Positions 1 through 14,355 of a stretch of 64,000 nucleotides of DNA are shown piece by piece; positions within the stretch are counted from its first letter, which is position 1; every line of letters begins with the position of its first letter. The translations under genes and the position numbers were made by a program. Origin of the DNA: Steinernema hermaphroditum (lineage: Eukaryota > Nematoda > Chromadorea > Rhabditida > Steinernematidae); the NCBI GenBank assembly GCA_030435675.1, contig CM059622.1, forward strand, positions 10,354,001 through 10,418,000. The letters are read 5' to 3'. The notes beneath the pieces are model-generated. The model was not told the origin of the DNA, searched no databases, and saw nothing but the letters and a program-made list of their open reading frames with translations.

Positions 1-540
1 CCAATAAATATTTGTTCATTTCCAAATAAAGGCATCATTTGAATCACTCGTTATGGTACCACAGAGGGAACAACAAATGCGACAGTAAATCGGATCAGAA
101 TGGGGGATTCCTCAAAATTCGGCTCATTAACGTTTTCGTTTCTATCCAAAGTGTCACCATTCCGTGATTGTTACATATCAGTTGGAGTACATTACATATA
201 GACTCTAGGTATACTTTAAACTACGAAAATTACTCCACTATTACGTTTTGTTCCAAAGGAACGTAAACATGCTCACGACACGTAATTTGTCTTTTGCCAC
301 AAAAGTTGTCCCTCCGGTCATCGGTAGATTGTCCTTTCCGACCACAGAGCAAGAGAAGTTTGTATCTGCCTGCAGCACCATAAACATCAAAGGTTCACCC
401 AGCGTCTCCTACGGCCTGTTTCAAGGACGCTTCACTCCAGTTAGTACCCAGGCGTCTGTGGAAACTTGATTGCCTTCGCGAGATGTAGTTTGTGCGTCGA
501 GAGGGAAATAAAACGGCGCGCAGTGTTGAAATGACGGACG
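1..540. other. Intergenic stretch upstream of first esterase gene
   Basis: I see no gene here. The sequence is AT-rich on the left. A short open frame around 248-469 has no recognisable domain and only a non-ATG start. The 60 bases before the ATG at 541 are probably the 5' leader and promoter of the esterase gene, but I see no clear TATA box. Confidence 0.5.
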
Positions 541-2729
<2,189 letters not shown>

Positions 2730-3701
2730 ATATTGTGTTATCGAAATAAATCATTGAATGATAGATACTCAAATTTCTTATACCACTCGATTTCGAATAT
2801 TTCAAGTGTCCTGTGAAGATCGAGTGAAGCGAAGCGGATCTGGAGCAGATTCTTGCAATGGCTCTTTCAGCCTCATGGACATGTTATTCTCATTGTTCTA
2901 TGGCCTTGAAAAAGCCAATAAATGAATAGGATCTGGCCATGCATAACCCTTGCTTTTCACGTGACCTACACGTTCGATACACCAGTGTGTAGCTGAGTCC
3001 CGTTACACCGTCGAAACGAGGCGCAGCCACGTGACTAGAGATGTAATTAGTGCCAAAGCAGCGGTCCCATACGTGCTTTTCTGGATATTCACATCATCTG
3101 TTCGGAATGATCACGCCATAAAGGCGACCGTTACGGATCGGTTCGTCTATCAGATGCAGTCGAATCGGATCCTTTTGTCTCTCTTCTTTCAGTCGATCCT
3201 TAATTTAATCTCACAGAGCAGAGGTGGCTGGAAGATAAAAGTGCACATCCATCTTCTTGTTGACTGAAGGCGAACCGTTTATTCTTTGGTACCTGTGGCT
3301 TCTTCTTCCTCCTCCATTCTCATTTCATCGCGAAGTGGTGGTGGCCAGTCAGCGCTTTGTTGTTGTCGCTATCCTCGAGATGTTTTATGCGTACTTTGGA
3401 AGATAAAACGATCTTCACCATATGTCCACCGGCCTAAGCGGACGATTTAAAAGTGAAATCAGCGAAGCTCTAATCATTTATTCTATGAACCTTGAAGGGT
3501 CGGAACCGAGTCGGCAAAAGGTTCCTCAGTCACTTTCAAAATATTTTCCTTCCGACCACAGCTGACTCTAGCTTTGTTTGCTCTGCAAACTGCACTTTCG
3601 CTTTCTGTTTTTGTGGAGCCAAAACTCGCGATGATTTTATCTCTTGAGTCACCTGGCGTGCGATTCTTTGTTTTCCTTAAAGTCTAAGGTAACTGAAAGA
3701 A
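2730..3701. other. Intergenic stretch between esterase genes 1 and 2
   Basis: It holds the 3' end of esterase 1 (polyadenylation signal at 2745) and the promoter region of esterase 2. I see no further gene, RNA or repeat. Confidence 0.5.
2745..2750 (+). terminator. Polyadenylation signal of esterase 1
   Basis: AATAAA about 16 bases after the stop codon of esterase 1. Confidence 0.6.
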
Positions 3702-5724
3702 ATGATCCATCAGATGACGTTTCTCTTCACTGTATTGGTTTCTCTCTTCCTCAACAACTACTTAACATGTTCTGCCACTCCAACTGTCGAAACGCCCTAC
3801 GGCGCGATAGAAGGATTCGAGAGTGACTCGGCCAATATCTTCTATGGAATCCCCTACGCGAAACCTCCGATTGGGAACCTCCGTCTCGAGGTAATTCCTT
3901 CCCCTTATCAGTGGCCACACCGCCTTCAGAAACCTCAAAAAATCGACAAATGGAGTGGAGTCCGAGAGGCAAAGCAGTTCGGCCTTCCCTGTCTTCCGGG
4001 CCTCAAACTCTACGGTGCTAATGAAGAGTTGAGCGAAGACTGCTTGTTCATGAACATTATCGCTCCCAAACAGGTGCCGTCTATCGAAGACCCTATGAAT
4101 CTATCCATCTCTTGTAGCCTCAAAAAGCCGCCTATCCTGTATTTGTCTTCATTCACGGAGGAGGATTCCAGTTCGGATCGGCCTCCGAGTATAATCACAC
4201 GACGGTCGTCGAGAATTTCGTTTCCAGAGGAATCATCTTTGTCGCCTTCCAATACCGCTTGGGACCTTTCGGCAAGAAAACGGCCTACCGTATCCCGATA
4301 ACCCATAAATTCAGGTTTCCTGACCACAAAGGACAGCGTTTTGCCCGGAAATCTCGGAATGTGGGACCAAAAACTGGCGTTGGATTTTGTCAGAGAAGTG
4401 ATTCCTTCGTTTGGAGGAGATATTAACAGGATTACGGTAGGAGGAGACAGTGCGGGAGCGGTCAGTGTTTCGGCGCTTTCGATTTCTCCTCACAGCAGAG
4501 GTGATTTCTGTGGGTGTGGCGCGGAGAACTCTGTGAGTTTAGACTCTTTCTCGAAGGCGATCCAGATCAGTGGCTCTCTCTTCGCCGCTTTCGCCGTCGA
4601 CGACGACCCTAGTGGCGACAATCGGAAGTTCATCAGACTCATCGGATGTGACTTCGAGGATTCGAAGAAGACGAAGAAGTGTTTGAAGCAGAAATCGGCC
4701 GACGAGTTCATAAGTGCTGCGAAGAGAGTGGTAGTGCACGGGTTAAATGGTGGTGAACAGCCTTCAGCTTTAGGGGAAAGACTTCAGGAAATTAGCCAAC
4801 AATCCCTACCACCCAAGGGTCGACGGCGACTTTTTCCCTTCCGACATTCGATCATTGATTGAATCCGCTCCCAAAAAACCGACCATCACAGGAGTCAACG
4901 ACTGGGAAATGGGAGGATTCGGTGGGTCTTTTGAATTTGACTCCGCCATGAATCTATTACATCGATATGGTTCAGTTCTGGACGGCTTCGGCGACAGTTT
5001 CATCGAAGTCCCAAAAGCCAAATGGAACTCCTTCTTTCTGCAATCTCTGAAAGACAAGCTAAACATCACAGCCCAAGATATTCCCGGACTCGAACGGCTT
5101 CTGGACGAATTCTACGCCGGCCGCATGGATGTAAAAGAGGGCGAGAACTCCTCTTTCTGCCTCACCCGCCACGTTCAGGTTTCTGGAGGTCCCGCCTCCT
5201 TTGATAACCGGTCCTTTTCAGTCGATTAGCGACATAATGTTCGTCGTGCCGCTCTACCAAGAAGTAGTTGCCAAACTCCGATCTAAGTGGCCCATCTACG
5301 TCTTCGTCGAAAGTTTCTTCAGCAAATCGGCGCCGAAGATGGCGCTTCCCGTGAAGGGAAGCTTCCACAGCAACGAGATGCCCTACCTCCTGGGGAATCG
5401 CCCAAGATTCCCGATTCTGGACGATGATAAAAGTCGCAGATTCAGGGAGAACATCGTTCAGAGCTTCGTCACTTTCATCAAAGATGGGTGAGTGGAAGGA
5501 ATGCGTGGAAAGAAGAAGACTGAGTATATAGAGAACCATCGGTGGGGGTGGTCCGATGGACTCCGGTCACAGAGAACGCCGACAGCTCACTCGACTACCT
5601 CTCGCTCGACGTCAACTGTGAGATGAAGAAAGGATTCATGCACGACTCTCTAGAGTTCTGGACTCAAACTGTGTGGAAGAACGTCGCCAAGAAGAATCTG
5701 AGAAAGTTGTTCCCTTTCGTATAG
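3702..5724 (+). CDS. Type-B carboxylesterase 2 (secreted, 9 exons)
   Basis: A secreted carboxylesterase. Exons: 3702-3890, 3930-4073, 4118-4271, 4315-4500, 4543-4730, 4774-4921, 4976-5178, 5222-5487, 5532-5724; 556 residues. It begins with a signal peptide ([17 protein letters not shown]...). The oxyanion strand is IHGGGF and the EDCLFMN signature is present. The triad is Ser208 in GDSAG, Glu332 in NDWEMGG, His453 in FHSNE. Compared with esterase 1 it has one extra intron (4074-4117). The intron at 4272-4314 uses a GC donor (GCAAGA) with a normal AG. Introns 4501-4542 and 4922-4975 have no stop and a length divisible by three, so unspliced forms would stay open. The gene converges tail to tail with esterase 3, 100 bases apart. 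No clear AATAAA follows the stop. Confidence 0.9.
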
Positions 5725-5824
5725 ATACTCTCATCAAAATCTCCCTTACTTTCTGAGCTCTGATGGCATTCCTGACACGTTTACTAATTCCTTACATTGA
5801 CAATATAGCTGTACAAAAACAGAA

Positions 5825-7850
5825 TCAGTTCAAAATCAGCCAAGCCAAGAGAAGTCCGAACATGGAAGTCGCAAAAGCGCCGATGGTCGAGCTACTTTTC
5901 ACTTCCTTTGCCGGCTCCGCGTCCATAAGTTTCCTTCCACTCTCTAGGTTAGGCAGCACACTTCTCAGCGCCGTGCCGTCCACTCTTCGAGGGACAAACT
6001 TTGTCCAGAACTGGACGGACTCCTCGAAGAAGCCCTCTCGCATCGAACTCGTCTCGTTGAAGTTCATGTAGCGGAAGGGTTTCCCCACCGAGATCGGAAG
6101 CCACGCCACATTTCCTACTCGAGGGAATCTGCAGAGATGAGATCAGGTTCCCCGAGCTCATCTCTAGGGCTCACCCAGTTCTGACGAAGGAGATGAACCC
6201 GTCCAGCATGTTCTTCTTGAACTCCTCTCCTACTCCGGGCTTCGGCTCCGGGAGAATCAGGAAGGCTGGCTTCACGTCGAACAAGTAGGCCATCTCGTTG
6301 GTGTGGAAACTGCCCTCTATCGGGATCTCGTCGCGTGGCGACTCGTCGTCGTAGAACTCCTCGACAAACAAGTAGACGGGCCAGTTGTTGGACGCCCTAA
6401 CCGAAGATTCTTGATGGCACGGAATGTTGAATGCCAGGTCGCTTGCGAGCTTAAACACCTAGATACGGGGACCTTTCGGAAGGTTCTCTTACGTCGACGA
6501 GTTTACTCAAGTAGAAGGTGGAACTGTCGTTGTCTTCCTTCAGGTAGAATCCTTCCAGAAGGGGCTTCAGACCGGGCACCATCGAGTTAAAGTTGGTGAA
6601 GACCTTCTCGATCTCCTCCCTTGTGTAGTTCCATCTGTTGGGTTCGGTCACTGTGATGAAGGTTCTGTTCGAGTTGGCGAACACTACAAAGACGGTTCGT
6701 TCTCAAGGTACCGTACTAACCGAAGGGTCCGGCATCCGTGTCCGCGACGCCCGAGATGGTTGGAATCCTTGGGGCTTTCCCGACAAGGGTCTTGAAGTCA
6801 GAAGGGAAGAATTCGCCGTCCATCCGAGGAAGATAGCGGATTCCGCCGATTTGATCGTATCGACGACCCTGTAAGCAGCACGTAGATGTCAAGATGCTTC
6901 GAGGGGCACAACTCACCATGGCTTCCGTCACGTTCAAGATCTCATCGATCGTTTTCTCTTTCAAACACCTCTTGATCTCCGTCGAATTCCCTCGGCATCG
7001 GAGCGCCTCGAAGAGAAGACGACTCTGTTCTCCGACGGGAGAGCCGACCGCCCAGTAAGCGAAGGCCGATCCACTGATCTGGATCGCTTTCTGGAACAGT
7101 CCTAAAGGGGGCGTCTCTTCGAAAGAAATGGCACAAACGATTCGAATATGGCGACAGGGTGAGGGCGGAGACACTGGCTGCGCCGGCGCTGCTCCCGGCG
7201 ATGGTGATGTCGTCGGGATTCCCTCCGAATCCGGAGATGATGTCCTTGATGAAGAGGAGCGCCGACGTTTGGTCCCAGAAGGCCAGATTCCCTGGAAGGA
7301 CGTTGTCCTCTGTGGTGACGAAGCTGAGTAGGCTGAGACGATAGTTGACGGTGACGAAGACGACGCCGCGAGAGACGAAGTTCTTGACGATGCCGTCGAC
7401 TCCGAGCTCCGTGGAACTGCCTCGCATGAAGGCGCCGCCGTGGAAGAAGACCATCACTGGGAGAAGAGACGCCTTCGGAGGGGTTTGCGGGGAGAAAACG
7501 TTGAGGAAGAGGCAGTCCTCGCTGAGGGGGAAGTTTTGGAAGTTGCTCCGCCGGAACTCGGGGAAACACGTGGCGCCGAAGGAGGTCGCCGTCATGGGGG
7601 AACTCCAGGGATCCACTCGTCGGGGCTTCTGAATCCAGGGCGTCTAGGCGGCGAAGAAGGCGTTTACCTCGAGGCGGAGATCGCCGACGGGCGCTTTTGC
7701 GTAGCGGATCCCGAGAAAGACATTGGCCGAGCCACTCTCGAAGCCTTGGATTTGTCCATAGGGAGTGTCAACAGTGGATGTTGAGGCTATCGTAGCAGCA
7801 AAGGAAAGCAAGAGGAAGGCATGAACCGTCCAACCATCGCCGGAATACAT
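5825..7850 (-). CDS. Type-B carboxylesterase 3 with hydrophobic C-terminus (7 exons)
   Basis: A carboxylesterase of 594 residues. Exons in coding order: 7850-7668, 7628-7139, 7101-6917, 6868-6721, 6683-6493, 6458-6175, 6128-5825. A signal peptide follows the start (MYSGDGWTVHAFLLLSFAATIA). The oxyanion strand is FFHGGAF and the signature is EDCLFLN. The triad is Ser208 in GSSAG, His451 in FHTNE, and an acid that is Asp331 in ADTDAG rather than the Glu of its neighbours. The intron after the NYRLxxxxF strand, present in the other four, is missing here (RLSLLSF is continuous). Unlike its relatives it ends in about 18 hydrophobic residues after a small-residue stretch (SSSTIGAFATSM...), which fits a GPI-anchor signal or a membrane tail. 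Its 3' end faces esterase 2. Confidence 0.9.
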
Positions 7851-9071
7851 CGAAACGAACTAACCACAACTCGACACAGGCGCAGCGAGTTTACATACAT
7901 TCTAAATGTTCTGCGATTGATCGCATTCATGTTCCAAAAGGATAATCCGCGAAATTATGCGCCAATGTGACCGCCGCGTGCAATCGGAAACCCGAATTAG
8001 CATCCCCTTCTTCTATCTTTCGTTGCGGTTTCGAGTTCCAAACATGAGTGCAGGCTGTGGCCTATGGGGTCATAAGAAATTGAGCCAGATCGGCAGAAAC
8101 ATATGAAAGGTTCAGAAATGAAATGACTCTCAAACCACCTCTTACTAACTTCTTCTTTTGTCTCTATTTCTTTTTGATGCAGCTTTTTATATAACAGCTT
8201 TGTCTTCCGACCTTAGGCGATACCCGTAGAAGTTCTTACAAAAGCGGACAGAAGCGACAAACACGAAACAGTCACAAACGATTACACTCCACATGTTAAT
8301 TGATTCGATAAGCGTCGGCTCACGTTTTTTGCATCTATCATTCGGCTGCTCAACTTCCGCATAAGTCGATTAGTGCCGGATTACAGTGCATGAAAGAGGT
8401 AGAAGCGACGATTCATCCAGACAACTGGAGATAAACATCCATTTAAAAAGAGGTAGAGAAAGAGGGATCTGTAATCACTAATCACTACATAGCGTGATAT
8501 CTGCAAATGTAAGTAAAAGTAGTCCTTCCTTACGCCATTGAATGCACCAAAGAGCTTATACAGAGGACGGCTCAAAAAGGACACTTTAAACAGAAGTCTG
8601 GATGTTATTTATGCGAGCAACCAAGAGTAAGATCAGTTGGTTTCTTTCATCTTCGCTTCTTTTTTTCGTTCTTCGATCAGTCTCACGCTTGGCTCAAAGA
8701 AATGACACTGCACACTTCCGTCTCCTTTTTTGGGCCACTCCGTATAAATAGAGAACTGACGGGTCCGTTTGTTAGCGTGCGTACGTGTTGTACGCACAGA
8801 GGCGGTCATAATGGTCAACGAGGAGTGGTCGGTTTCCGAAAGCTGACAAAATACGGATCCTGACCGGCTCTGAACCGATACCGATCGGTTGCGAATGTTT
8901 GCAATGAGCCAAAAGACAGTGCAGTTTATACTCATTCAGAAGCCCCTCAAGGCTTTCTATTCGTTCGCATGCTTCCACTGGTGATGAATTCGAAGATGAG
9001 CCCTACTTGGACATTTTATTATGACAGCAACAACTACAGTATTTACACAACTTCAGATACAGACAAGGCCC
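7851..9071. other. Intergenic stretch between esterase genes 3 and 4
   Basis: It contains the promoter side of esterase 3 and the 3' side of esterase 4. Short open frames (8381-8584, 8633-8935 on -) show no domain or plausible coding composition. I see no RNA gene or repeat. Confidence 0.5.
9016..9021 (-). terminator. Polyadenylation signal of esterase 4
   Basis: AATAAA on the minus strand about 50 bases after the esterase 4 stop codon. Confidence 0.6.
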
Positions 9072-11009
9072 CTAAAATTCGCTGTGGTCGTGCACGGCAC
9101 TGGCCACTTGCTTCACGACTGGCACCATGTGTTTCAGCATTTCCGGGCTGACTTTTTTCACAATGTTCTCCGTCCAGAATCGAACGCTTTCCTCGAAGTA
9201 GCCCTCCTCTTTCATCTCGCTTTCCAGGTTGAGGTGCATGAATCGATGGTAACCCTTCTCAGCGCGATCCCATTGGACCTCTTGCACCTTAGCCTCTCTG
9301 AAGAAGATCGCCATAGAGCGGAGAGATGCAAGCTTACCCGGATTCAATGAAATCGGCCATCATCTTCACATACACATCCCTGAACTTCAGGTCGTCTTCG
9401 TTGCCCACAATAGGAAGCGGCTGATCGAGTCCGAACACGTAGATCATCTCGTTGGCATGATAGGCTCCCTTGATGGGGTAGTCATCAAGAACCGGAAGGT
9501 TACTGTAGTAGTCCTCAAGGTAGAGATACACGGGCCAGTCGTTCTTCAGCTTTTCGATGACCTCCTGGGCGGTGGGAATGACGAAAGAGAGGTCGCTGGC
9601 GATTTGGAGGTGTTTGCGAATAGGGAACAAAGGGTCGTCCGCTTCCGATTCGGTGGGAGTGGCATAGAATGCGGCCAAGTGCTCGTAGACCTCATCCTGG
9701 TGGAAGGCCATCCTCTTCAGCGATACCCTGAAGTCATCCAAGGTGTATTTGCTGTAGTTGGGCGCGGCGAAAGCACTTCCATTCGACTTGTCAAACACTG
9801 AAAGTGCATTCAAATTAACGATGGAACGCCGTTTTGTCGGACCTGACAGTCCCATTTCGGCGTCCGTCAGCCCGATGATGCTCGGAATCTTGGGCCCATT
9901 TCTGATGAGAGTGTGGAAATCCGAGGGGAAGAAGTCGTAGTCGAGGCGAGGATGGTAGCGGACTCCGGCCACCTGATAGTAGTCGCCCCCCTGAAGTGTC
10001 TGTGTGCTGTAGATCTTAAATCTAGGGTCCCACCACGGCGACGGCCGTCTTCTCGAACTCGCCAACATCTTTTTCCTTCAAACACTTCAGGATTTCCTTC
10101 GAAGATCCTCGGCACCCGATGGCGTCGAAGAAAAGAAGACTCGAAGAGTCCGTGCGGTCGTCGATCGAGTAGGTCGCGAACATCGACCCGCTGATTTGGA
10201 TCGCCCTTTGGAATAGGGCTGCACCCTTGCAAGTAGAAGGTGGATGGGGAACGAGGCTTACTGTTGGTGTGCGGCGAGAGAGTGAAGGCGGAAACGGAGG
10301 CAGATCCAGCGCTGACGCCGGCGATGGTGATCTCCTTCACATTCGCCCCGAAGGAGGGGAGCAGCTCGTGCGCGAAGTCCATGGCCAACTTCTGATCCCA
10401 GAGGCCCAGATTACCCGCGAGGATGTCATCGCCGGTGGTGAGGAAACCTGAGGATTACGGTAGTCGTTAGATGGCGCGTGCTCCTACCGAGTGGTCCGAG
10501 GCGATAGCTGAAGGTGACGACGGCGATTCCTCTGCTTATGAAGTTGTCGACGATCAACTTGTAGCCGAGTTCTGTGGCACTACGGTACTCGAACCCTCCG
10601 CCGTGAATGTAGAAGAGCACGGGATAGCCTTCCCTGGTCGGAGGAGGCGCCTTGGGGGTCATGATGTTCATCATGAGGCAATCTTCCGAGAAGGAGAGAT
10701 TCGCGTAGTTCGGAACAGGAGTTCGTGTTTGGAAGCAGGCATGGCCGAAGTCGGTCGCCCTCAGGGTGTCCTTCCACTCGTCCACCTTTTGCGGCTTCTG
10801 AAGTGGTTGTTAGATTCAAGAACTGAACCTGGGCATACCTCAAATCTCAGATTTCCAACAGGCGCTTTTCCATATCGGATTCCCAGAAACACATTGCCAG
10901 TGTTGTACTCGAAACCCTCAACCTCTCCGAAAGGAGTTTTGACCACGGGATTCCCGGAGGCTTTCGTGAAGAAGGCGAATAAGAAGATCAGTGAAAAGGG
11001 AGAGAACAT
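9072..11009 (-). CDS. Type-B carboxylesterase 4 (7 exons)
   Basis: A carboxylesterase of 561 residues. Exons in coding order: 11009-10839, 10797-10488, 10447-10262, 10218-10034, 9990-9843, 9797-9338, 9297-9072. I chose the ATG at 11009 because it starts a good signal peptide (MFSPFSLIFLFAFFTKASG); an earlier in-frame ATG at 11099 would put a polar leader in front. The oxyanion strand is YIHGGGF and the signature EDCLMMN. The triad is Ser206 in GVSAG, Glu329 in TDAEMG, His447 in YHANE. The intron that splits the LQ-IASD position in the other copies is absent. The protein ends in HDHSEF, which resembles the HxEL-type ER retention signal of many carboxylesterases but ends in Phe. It could be ER-resident; this is inference. 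Confidence 0.9.
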
Positions 11010-11734
11010 TTGACGACTGTTCGTTAGGAGAGAGTTGGAATCGATTCTTTTAAACGAGTCCTTTCGTTCATTGATGTGTGTGTTTGGCAGAATGATCACT
11101 GATCTCTTCCAGCGGAGATAAGCAGAGCGCAGCCTTGCACAGACGACAAAATGGTTCCAGTTGATACTTCATTTAAGAAGCTGCTGGATGCTGTCATGAT
11201 TGATTTATGGCTCTATGAGCTCTCACGGTTCTCCAGGGCCGTGAATGCATTCACACATGTGTACGTGAAAGAAGGCGATCGGGTGTGATGTTCATCGATT
11301 ACGACAAATGATAGCGAAGTTCATTCATAGCCTTTGGGTTGTGCCGTTTTATCGTGGTCACAGGAAACGTGTGAAATAGATACTCGCCACGGGAAAGCTG
11401 CTAATCGCTTGAGAATGAAATCCACGTCTTAGCAACTCGACCTTTGAATCATTGACTCGATTACATTTAAAGATTTTGAGTCGTTTTGAATGGAGCGCTC
11501 AAAGTGTCCACAGCGTGGAACACTTATCGGATCTGACGGCAAAATTTATGCAGAGGATGTAGGCTACGTTGCCCGTGTTCCGACTAGAGTTGTCATCGAG
11601 CTGAATCCGAAAAACCGAACGTATTTTTTTCACCACGGACCAATGTGTAGTGTTCTCTCCGTTTCCCTCAAAAGATTCTTTTTCTTACATAGGAACAATG
11701 AATGTGAAATTAGTCTATGTTGTGTTGGTGTGTC
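11010..11734. other. Intergenic stretch between esterase genes 4 and 5
   Basis: Only the promoter side of esterase 4 and the 3' side of esterase 5 are expected here. The small open frame at 11490-11738 shows no domain. I see nothing else. Confidence 0.5.
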
Positions 11735-13456
11735 TTAAGGAGTCCGCTTCTTGGAGTAGATATTTCTCTTTGCTTGTGGAAGAATCGACTTGAGTTCCTC
11801 GAGGTCAACATGATTCGCTACATCCGTCGTCCAGAACTGGATCCTCTTTTCGAAGAAATCGCTCTTCGCCTCGCAGGTCGCATTCAGTTCCATGTAGGTG
11901 AACGGGCTACTTACACTCATTCGATCCCACGGAACACTAACACTTCGAGGTTCTCTAAATACGAATTCATAGCCAAAAAATGGCGCCTTGAAGTGATCAC
12001 CCGTATTTGACGAATGAAGTCAGGGAGTGCAGTAGGTTCCGCTTGAATTCGTTGCTCTCTTTGGTGACAATCACGGGTAACATGGATCCCTTGCCGAAGA
12101 GATAGGGGATCTCGTTGGAGTGGAAGGAGCCGTCGACGGGGAAGAGCGCTCTCCTGGGTGACATACTGTAGAACTTCTCGATGTAGAGGTAGACAGGCCA
12201 GTTGTTGTGGAGCTTCTCGATGGCTTCTTGAAACACGGGGACGTTGAAGTTGATGTCGCTGACAAGCTTCAAGGAGGAGAGGGCGTTTAGGAGGGCGTTT
12301 TGGCACCTACGTTGACAAGTTGGGTAAGGCAACTCTTGTAGTCACTGTCGGCTTCGTTTATGTAGAATCTCTCAAGAAGCGGATACAAGTGTGGCCGTCT
12401 ACGTAGGGGAAATAGAGGTTTCCCAGTGTTCTGTTGCCGGCTACGCCAGGAGGGCCCTCAACACAGCCATCAGACTCGAAACAAGATGGGAAACATACGA
12501 ACTTGTAGGTCACTTTCAGGATCTCCTCTAAACTACTCTTCTTCAGGCACTCCTTGGCCTGATAGAGGTTCTTTTCAGTGCACCCTACAGTATCCAAGAA
12601 GTTTAGCCCGTGCTTGCGATTTCCTTTCAGAGGCAACGAGTAGAACGTTCCACTCATCTGCACCGCCTGATGGAACAGATCTAAAGCACAGAAGGGTGGA
12701 GGGAACATATCCTTCCTACTATTCGCCAGTGGAGACAGAGTGAAGGCGGAGACGCTCATGGCTCCAGAACTGTCTCCCATCAGAGTGATTCTGTTCGGGT
12801 CTCCGTTAAACGACGAAATCATCTCCGATACGAGTTTGAGAGCAAGGAGCTGGTCCCAGAGGCCGAGGTTACCAGGGAGAACGTCGTCCGCCGTTGTCAG
12901 AAAGCCTGAAGCTCTAATAGAGGTGGGAACAAGAAAAAGATTTCTGACCAAAAGGTCCCAAACGGTAGTTGATGGTGACGAAGACGATCCCTTCGTTCAC
13001 GAAGTTCTTGACTATATGTTCATAGCCACGTTTCACGGCTCCTCCGGACTCTAAACCTCCTCCGTGGATGTAAATGATGACAGGGTAGGCAGTGACCGGG
13101 TCTCTCTTTGGGGCCATGATGTTTAGGAACAAGCAGTCCTCACTGAACGTCGTGTAGTTTTGGGGAGTCGTTGGGTGACAGGATGGGCCAAAGCTCTTGG
13201 CTTGGAGCGGTTCCGTCCAGTTCCCAATGGCCTCCGGCTTCTGGAATATCCCTTCCGTACAAATTGCGCCACATTGAACTCATACCTCGAATCTTCGCTC
13301 GCCCACTGGAGGCTTTCCATATCGGATTCCCAGGAAGACAGCGGCCGAATCGTATTCGAAACCTTCGATCGGACCATGTGAAGTCCGCACGTAAGACGAT
13401 AGTGACAGGGCCGAGTGAATGCCCCCGAAAAGGCAAACCAAGAAGAAGATGCGCAT
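11735..13456 (-). CDS. Carboxylesterase-like gene 5 lacking the catalytic-acid block (probably inactive)
   Basis: Related to the other four but shortened. A possible reading uses exons 13456-13286, 13240-12949, 12905-12720, 12680-12499, 12430-12311, 12266-12001, 11942-11735, giving 474 residues in one open frame. The signal peptide (MRIFFLVCLFGGIHSALS) is intact. So are the oxyanion strand YIHGGGL, the signature EDCLFLN, Ser200 in GDSSG and His366 in FHSNE. The segment from DFFPSD through the Glu/Asp acid to the start of the next helix, roughly 80-100 residues in the sisters, is gone. At the junction the sister motif (Tyr-x-Pro-Arg-x-Asp-Gly) is still readable as YFPYVDG around 12390-12412, but out of frame with what follows. 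A deletion inside an ancestral exon therefore seems likely. It is either a pseudogene or a non-catalytic esterase-like protein. Confidence 0.75.
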
Positions 13457-14355
13457 TGCGGCAGTGGCGATGAGAGAAGCTGTAGTTGGCCCACTTTTGT
13501 GTGTCAATTTTGCACAAAAACGCACAAAGGAGTTGCAAAAACTAGGACCTTCGGTCTCTGCTCTATCTCTTCTCTTTGTCAAAATCAAACGATAAGACAT
13601 CAACAGATAATATAAGTACATATCTCAGCTGTTTAAGCACTATGTGTTTGTACTGGCTTATGCGTCTTTATGGCGCCACTAGGTGAAAACCCAAACCTAA
13701 AAAGGGAATTCAAGGAATTATCAACATCAGCCTATCTCGCCGGTTATGTGGCAGTAACAATCTCGGTATTTCACGAGTCGAAGGCCTTGCACGCCTTGTA
13801 TGAATAACAATGGTGATCAAGTTCTCTATAAGTGTCCCACGCGGATTTGGTGAAGCACACGGTACTTGCTCGTATTTATCTAATCACCATAAGATGTGTT
13901 TACTGTTTACAACTTCAGCAGCTGTCGCTCGCGGCTGTACCGCTAGGTTTGAACCTGTTTCGTCCTCCGCCGACGGCGCTCCGTTTACTGCCTAACCAAC
14001 TCACTTGTTTGTCGCATTAAAACCGACGAGACGTGCAGGTCCGAAACTGGTTCTGAAATGAATGAACAAAGCGCACTAAGTGCCAATTTGGAGGAAGAGG
14101 CACAACGGAGGAGATCGGAGGAAAGAGACGAGGAGACTCGTACAGCAGAACTGGGTAGGATCTCCACAGACTCAAGAAATGGAACTTCGGCGCCGTAGTT
14201 AGCGGTACCCATTACTGGCTCGATCGATGATTTATGACTCCCGATTGGGACAAAGCGGCGGAACAATAGACATAACCGATGATTCGGTCACAGCTTGCCT
14301 CATAGAAGCGCCATAAAAGGGTGGCAGTCGGGAGCAGAAGCAGTAGAGCATTGAA
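13457..14355. other. Intergenic stretch before the collagen cluster
   Basis: It separates the divergent starts of esterase 5 (-) and collagen A (+). Apart from the collagen TATA box at 14312 I see no gene, RNA or repeat. Confidence 0.5.
14312..14320 (+). promoter_or_regulatory. TATA box of collagen A
   Basis: CATAAAAGG 44 bases before the collagen A start codon. The other four collagen genes have a similar box 35-50 bases before the ATG. Confidence 0.6.

Noticed and set aside
9334..10068. Continuous open frame reading through esterase 4 introns
   Set aside because: The sister genes show clear introns at the same places (9798-9842 and 9991-10033), so the continuous frame is likely chance in short introns.
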